From: Lachnospiraceae bacterium | Lineage (GTDB): Bacteria; Bacillota; Clostridia; Lachnospirales; Lachnospiraceae | Assembly (NCBI GenBank): GCA_910575565.1 | Contig: CAJTFL010000020.1 | Coordinates: forward strand, 1 to 64,000 | Direction: 5' to 3' | DNA length: 64,000 nt | In this document: positions 60,462-64,000 of the stretch, in pieces | Numbering within the stretch: position 1 is the first letter of the stretch | Layout of the letters: every line of letters begins with the position of its first letter | Notes under the pieces: generated by a model | Databases searched by the model: none | Told to the model about the DNA's origin: nothing | The model's input: the letters and a program-made list of their open reading frames with translations, nothing else | Position numbers and translations under genes: made by a program

Positions 60462-61316
60462 ATGGAAATGAAGCGCAGCAAATATCTGTTAGCCGCCCTT
60501 ACGGTTATCTGTATCCTGCTGATCATCGTTACTTCAATTAAGGACGGGATTATGGAACCTTTGCGGACGGGGGTGGGATACGTCTTGGTTCCGCTCCAGA
60601 CCGGCGTGAATGCGGTGGGGAAAGGGATTTATACGGAGCTAAGGGATTACAGTATGCTAAAAGACGCCCTTGCCGAGAATGAGCGGATGAAGGAGGAGAT
60701 TGCCCGCCTTACGGAGGAGAATAACCGCCTTTTAGCGGGGCAGTTTGAACTGGATCGGCTGCGGGAGCTTTACCAGCTGGATCAGACATATATGCAGTAT
60801 GAGAAGATTGGGGCGAGGATCATTGCCAAGGATTCCGGCGACTGGTTCCAGGTATTCCGGGTAAACAAAGGATTTGCCGACGGGGTGGAGGTAGATGACA
60901 ATGTGATGGCCGGAGGCGGCCTGGTAGGCATCGTGACGGATGTGGGGGCAAATTACGCCACGGTCCGGTCCATTATTGACGATTCCAGCCGGGTCAGCGC
61001 CATGACCATCCAGTCCGGTGACAAATGCATCGTTGCCGGGGATCTGACCTTGTTCCAGGAAGGAAGGCTTAGGATCACCAACATCACCAAGGACGGGGAT
61101 GTAAAGGACGGGGATCAGATTATCACCTCGGATATCAGCTCCAAATTCCTTCCTGGGATCCTTATCGGGTATGCGGCGGATATTACCGTGGATCCCAAGC
61201 GCCTGACGAAATCAGGGTACTTAATCCCGGTGGCGGACTTTGACAACCTTCAGGAGGTTTTGATTATCACGGAGACGAAATATACCGGGGAAGAAGGGGA
61301 GGGGGCAGGTTCATGA
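60462..61316 (+). CDS. mreC: Rod shape-determining protein MreC
   Basis: 284 residues. One N-terminal membrane helix (KYLLAALTVICILLIIVTSI), a coiled coil (LAENERMKEEIARLTEENNRL), and the beta-rich MreC domain (ARIIAKDSGDWFQVFRVNKGFADGVEVDDNVMAGGGLVGIVTDVG). It scaffolds the elongation cell-wall complex on the outside face of the membrane. It begins immediately after the radC stop. In many relatives mreB lies between radC and mreC; it is missing here. Confidence 0.95.
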   Translation: MEMKRSKYLLAALTVICILLIIVTSIKDGIMEPLRTGVGYVLVPLQTGVNAVGKGIYTELRDYSMLKDALAENERMKEEIARLTEENNRLLAGQFELDRLRELYQLDQTYMQYEKIGARIIAKDSGDWFQVFRVNKGFADGVEVDDNVMAGGGLVGIVTDVGANYATVRSIIDDSSRVSAMTIQSGDKCIVAGDLTLFQEGRLRITNITKDGDVKDGDQIITSDISSKFLPGILIGYAADITVDPKRLTKSGYLIPVADFDNLQEVLIITETKYTGEEGEGAGS

Positions 61317-61831
61317 AACGGATTTTTGCCAACCTTCTCCTGATGGTTTTGGCGTTTACGGTGCAGACCTGCATTTTCCCGATGATTCCCTTTTTGTCGG
61401 CGGCGCCGAACCTTTTGCTGATTTTAACCTTTTCCTTTGGGTTTATCCATGGCAGCCAGGCAGGGATGCTTTACGGGCTGTTTGCCGGCCTGCTTTCCGA
61501 CTTGTTTTACAGCGGCCCCTTTGGCTTTTATATGCTGGTGTTCGTTTATATCGGCTACGTTAATGGGATCTGCACCAAGTATTACTATGAAGAGTATATT
61601 ACGCTGCCCCTTATCTTATGTGTGCTGAATGAACTTGCTTATAATCTGTATATGTATGTGTTCCGCTTCCTGATCCGGGGAAAGCTGAATTTGCTTTATT
61701 ATTTCCGGGAAATTATGGTTCCGGAGATTATTTTCAGCGTTGTGGCTACCCTGTTTATCTATCGGCTGTTTCTGTTTACCAGCCGGATGCTGGAAGAGCT
61801 GGAAAAAAGGAGAGATACGACCATTGTTTGA
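61313..61831 (+). CDS. mreD: Rod shape-determining protein MreD
   Basis: 172 residues with about five membrane helices (NLLLMVLAFTVQTCIFPMIPFL; LLILTFSFGFIHGSQAGMLYG; FGFYMLVFVYIGYVNGI; and two more). This is the MreD pattern. It works with MreC and the next gene product in wall elongation. It overlaps the end of mreC by four bases (ATGA) and overlaps the PBP start in another frame. Confidence 0.93.
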   Translation: MKRIFANLLLMVLAFTVQTCIFPMIPFLSAAPNLLLILTFSFGFIHGSQAGMLYGLFAGLLSDLFYSGPFGFYMLVFVYIGYVNGICTKYYYEEYITLPLILCVLNELAYNLYMYVFRFLIRGKLNLLYYFREIMVPEIIFSVVATLFIYRLFLFTSRMLEELEKRRDTTIV

Positions 61832-64000
61832 AGATTTACGTGAGATAGCGAAAGAATTTATTGGCAAAGTGGCTTATTCCAGACTATTCGCCCTTACGGT
61901 TGTGTTTACCTGCTTGTTTGCGGTTTTGGCAGCCCATCTGTTTCATCTGCAGATTGTCCAGGGGGAGGATATGCTGAATAATTATATCCAACAGACAGAG
62001 GAAACCTTGTACATACCCGGTACAAGGGGCAACATATACGATACGAACGGCAATCTGCTGGCGTACAATGAGCTGGCGTATTCCGTCACGGTACAGGATA
62101 CCGGAGCCTACCGCACCGTCCCGGAGATGAATGCAATGCTTCTCCGGCTGGTGACAATCTTAGAAAAGCACGGCGCGGGGGTGGAGGGGAAATTTGAGGT
62201 AGGGCTGGACGAAAACGGGGAGATGATTTACACCTCCTACAGCGAAACCAGCAGGCTGGGATTTCTGCGGGATATTTTCGGGAAGCGCAGTATCAGCGAG
62301 CTGGGCGAAGAGGTGGACAAGGACTTTGGGAAATACCCCATTGACGTGACGGCCAGGGAACTTTTTGAGAATAAGAAAGAATTCTACGGACTGGATGAGC
62401 TGCTGGACGACAAGGGAAACGTGCTTATGCTGGATGACAAAACGGCATTGGATATCATTAATATCCGCTATACCATGTCCCTTACTTCCTTCCAGAAGTA
62501 CCTGCCGACCACGGTTTCCACTTACCTGGATGATGAGACAGTGGTGGAAATCATGGAAAATACGGCTCAGCTTGAGGGCGTGAATATTGAGGAATCTTCC
62601 GTAAGGGTTTACAATGACAGCATATATTTTGCTGCGATTTTAGGCTATACGGGCAAAGTACAGAAGGAACGGCTGGAGGAACTGCAGAAGTCAAACCCGG
62701 ACTATGACCTTAACGATACGGTTGGGCTTATCGGCATTGAAGATTCCATGGAGCTGGAGCTCCAGGGGAAGAAAGGCTACCGCGTGGTTAATGTGGACAA
62801 CCGGGGGCGGATCCGGGAAGTGAAGGAGGAAGTGGATCCAGTGGCAGGGCATGATATTTACCTTACCCTGGATACGGATCTCCAAAAGGGGATTTACCAT
62901 CTGATTGAGCGGCAGCTGGCCGGCATCCTGGTGGATAAGCTGGTTTTGGAGGATAATCCCAATGAAGGGGTGACGGATTCCTCCAAGCTGAATATACCGG
63001 TGAAAGACGCCTACTACCAGTTGATTAACAATAACATCCTTTCCTTAAGCGGTTTTGAAGAGGAGGATGCCTCGGATACGGAACGCCAGATCCAAAGCAC
63101 CTTTGAGCGCTCCAGGGAGCGGATCATGGCCCAGCTTAGGGCAGAGCTGATGAGCGGGCAGGCTACGCTGATGAAGGATCTGCCCAAGGATATGGCGAAC
63201 TACATGGTTTACATTTATACGTACCTGTCGTCCCCCGCCGTGGGGATCATTGACGAGTCCAAAATCGATACGGCAGGGGAGGCTTATCTGGCCTGGAAAG
63301 CGGATGAGATCAGCCTAAGGGATTATCTTTACTCCGGAATTGCCGATAGCTGGATTGACACCACAAAGCTGAATGCGGACAGCCGTTATTCCAGCGCGGA
63401 TGATATTTACAATTATCTGGTGGATTACTGCTTAAGCCAGCTGATGGAGGATACCCGGTTTACCAAGCGGATTTACCGCTTCCTGATCAATGACAATATC
63501 ATCACTGGGGATCTCCTCTGCCTGGCCCTGTACGATCAGGGTGTTTTGGAGGAGGAGCCGGAGCAGATCGCGGCCCTTAGGGCGGAGGGGGCGGCCTATG
63601 CCTATACCTTTATCAAGGACAAAATTAGGAATATCCAGCTCACCCCGGCCCAGCTGGCTTTAGACCCTTACAGCGGAGCCTGCGTGGTCACGGATGTGAA
63701 TACCGGCAAGGTAAAGGCGCTGGTGACTTACCCCAGCTATGACAATAACCGGATGTCGGGAACGGTGGACAGCGCTTATTTTTCCCGGCTGCAAAACGAC
63801 TTGTCCCAGCCTCTTTACAATAACGCCACCCAGGCCCAGAAGGCGCCCGGCTCTACCTTTAAGCCGATCACCGCCATCGCCGGGCTGGAGGAAGGGGTTA
63901 TCCAGCTGGGGGAGGAGATCACCTGTACCGGCATTTACGAGGAGATTGCCCAGCCTATCCGGTGCTGGATAAGCCCTGGGCACCATGGGCCTTTGGATGT
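61824..64000 (+). CDS. mrdA: Class B penicillin-binding protein (PBP2-type), 3' partial
   Basis: About 725 residues are visible and the frame runs off the window. It starts at a TTG (61824) nine bases after GGAGAG, inside the mreD end. A membrane helix (LFALTVVFTCLFAVLAAHLFHL) is followed by the pedestal domain (YIPGTRGNIYDTNGNLLAYNELAYSVTV; VGLIGIEDSMELELQGKKGYRVVNVD). The transpeptidase domain begins with QKAPGSTFKPI, the S-x-x-K active-site motif. The later SxN and KTG motifs lie beyond the window. A long inserted region (about 370-600) before the active site is typical of clostridial PBP2. Confidence 0.93.
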   Translation, partial: MFEDLREIAKEFIGKVAYSRLFALTVVFTCLFAVLAAHLFHLQIVQGEDMLNNYIQQTEETLYIPGTRGNIYDTNGNLLAYNELAYSVTVQDTGAYRTVPEMNAMLLRLVTILEKHGAGVEGKFEVGLDENGEMIYTSYSETSRLGFLRDIFGKRSISELGEEVDKDFGKYPIDVTARELFENKKEFYGLDELLDDKGNVLMLDDKTALDIINIRYTMSLTSFQKYLPTTVSTYLDDETVVEIMENTAQLEGVNIEESSVRVYNDSIYFAAILGYTGKVQKERLEELQKSNPDYDLNDTVGLIGIEDSMELELQGKKGYRVVNVDNRGRIREVKEEVDPVAGHDIYLTLDTDLQKGIYHLIERQLAGILVDKLVLEDNPNEGVTDSSKLNIPVKDAYYQLINNNILSLSGFEEEDASDTERQIQSTFERSRERIMAQLRAELMSGQATLMKDLPKDMANYMVYIYTYLSSPAVGIIDESKIDTAGEAYLAWKADEISLRDYLYSGIADSWIDTTKLNADSRYSSADDIYNYLVDYCLSQLMEDTRFTKRIYRFLINDNIITGDLLCLALYDQGVLEEEPEQIAALRAEGAAYAYTFIKDKIRNIQLTPAQLALDPYSGACVVTDVNTGKVKALVTYPSYDNNRMSGTVDSAYFSRLQNDLSQPLYNNATQAQKAPGSTFKPITAIAGLEEGVIQLGEEITCTGIYEEIAQPIRCWISPGHHGPLD

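Noticed and set aside
1..64000. CRISPR array
   Set aside because: No regularly spaced 24-40 bp direct repeats with unique spacers were seen, and no cas genes.

Overview
This window looks like part of a gut Lachnospiraceae-type chromosome (Clostridia, Bacillota). The right third has conserved Clostridia gene order: miaB, mutS, mutL, miaA, a methionine-gamma-lyase-like gene, a DUF4321 gene, radC, mreC, mreD and a class B PBP. Small proteins elsewhere (DUF6809-like, a HExxH/CxxC protein, SdpI-like, a RelB-like antitoxin) fit the same group. The genus cannot be fixed from the sequence alone.

Layout. (1) 1-5.9 kb is a graveyard of integrative-element parts: the 3' end of a group II intron, a frameshifted large serine recombinase remnant, a CHC2-like protein, a RepA-like ATPase gene split by a 282-bp structured insert, a truncated ERCC4 nuclease, then an intact YafQ-type toxin-antitoxin pair and a ribbon-helix-helix protein. 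(2) 6.1-13.0 kb holds two convergent operons that look like anti-phage or genome-conflict modules. One is a three-gene, start/stop-overlapped operon built on an Mrr-nuclease/SF2-helicase fusion, with two copies of a perfect palindrome upstream. The other is a two-gene operon with a large SF1 helicase. The partner proteins are not recognised. (3) 13.2-31.3 kb is a defective prophage with an early replication module, packaging genes and a portal gene. Its DNA polymerase is frameshifted, its primase-helicase has an in-frame TAA, and the head protease is cut after about 30 codons. No capsid, tail, lysis or integrase genes are present. A structured RNA candidate with a three-way junction lies just before its first gene, two iteron-like repeat families flank the replication genes, and a DUF3800 gene sits backwards between terminase and portal. 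(4) 31.3-38.0 kb is a second patch of element debris: three unknown genes, an XRE regulator, a sigma factor, and an IS110 transposase gene disrupted by a 150-bp palindromic MITE-like element with a 6-bp target duplication. (5) 38.3-64 kb is chromosomal. It has an AraC-controlled alpha-glucoside PTS operon, a cobalamin-riboswitch-controlled ABC importer, ferritin, an SdpI-like membrane protein, a ferredoxin-type protein, a small toxin/antitoxin remnant, and then the mismatch repair, tRNA modification and cell-shape cluster running off the right edge.

How it fits together. The left half is accessory DNA in which several elements landed, decayed and were joined end to end. The intact parts are mostly self-preserving modules (toxin-antitoxin, candidate defence operons, DUF3800). 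The right half is ordinary metabolism and housekeeping. The best candidates for undescribed biology are the palindrome-controlled Mrr-helicase operon, the SF1 helicase pair, and the RNA at 13195-13344. All functions are inferred from motifs read by eye; no database search was run.
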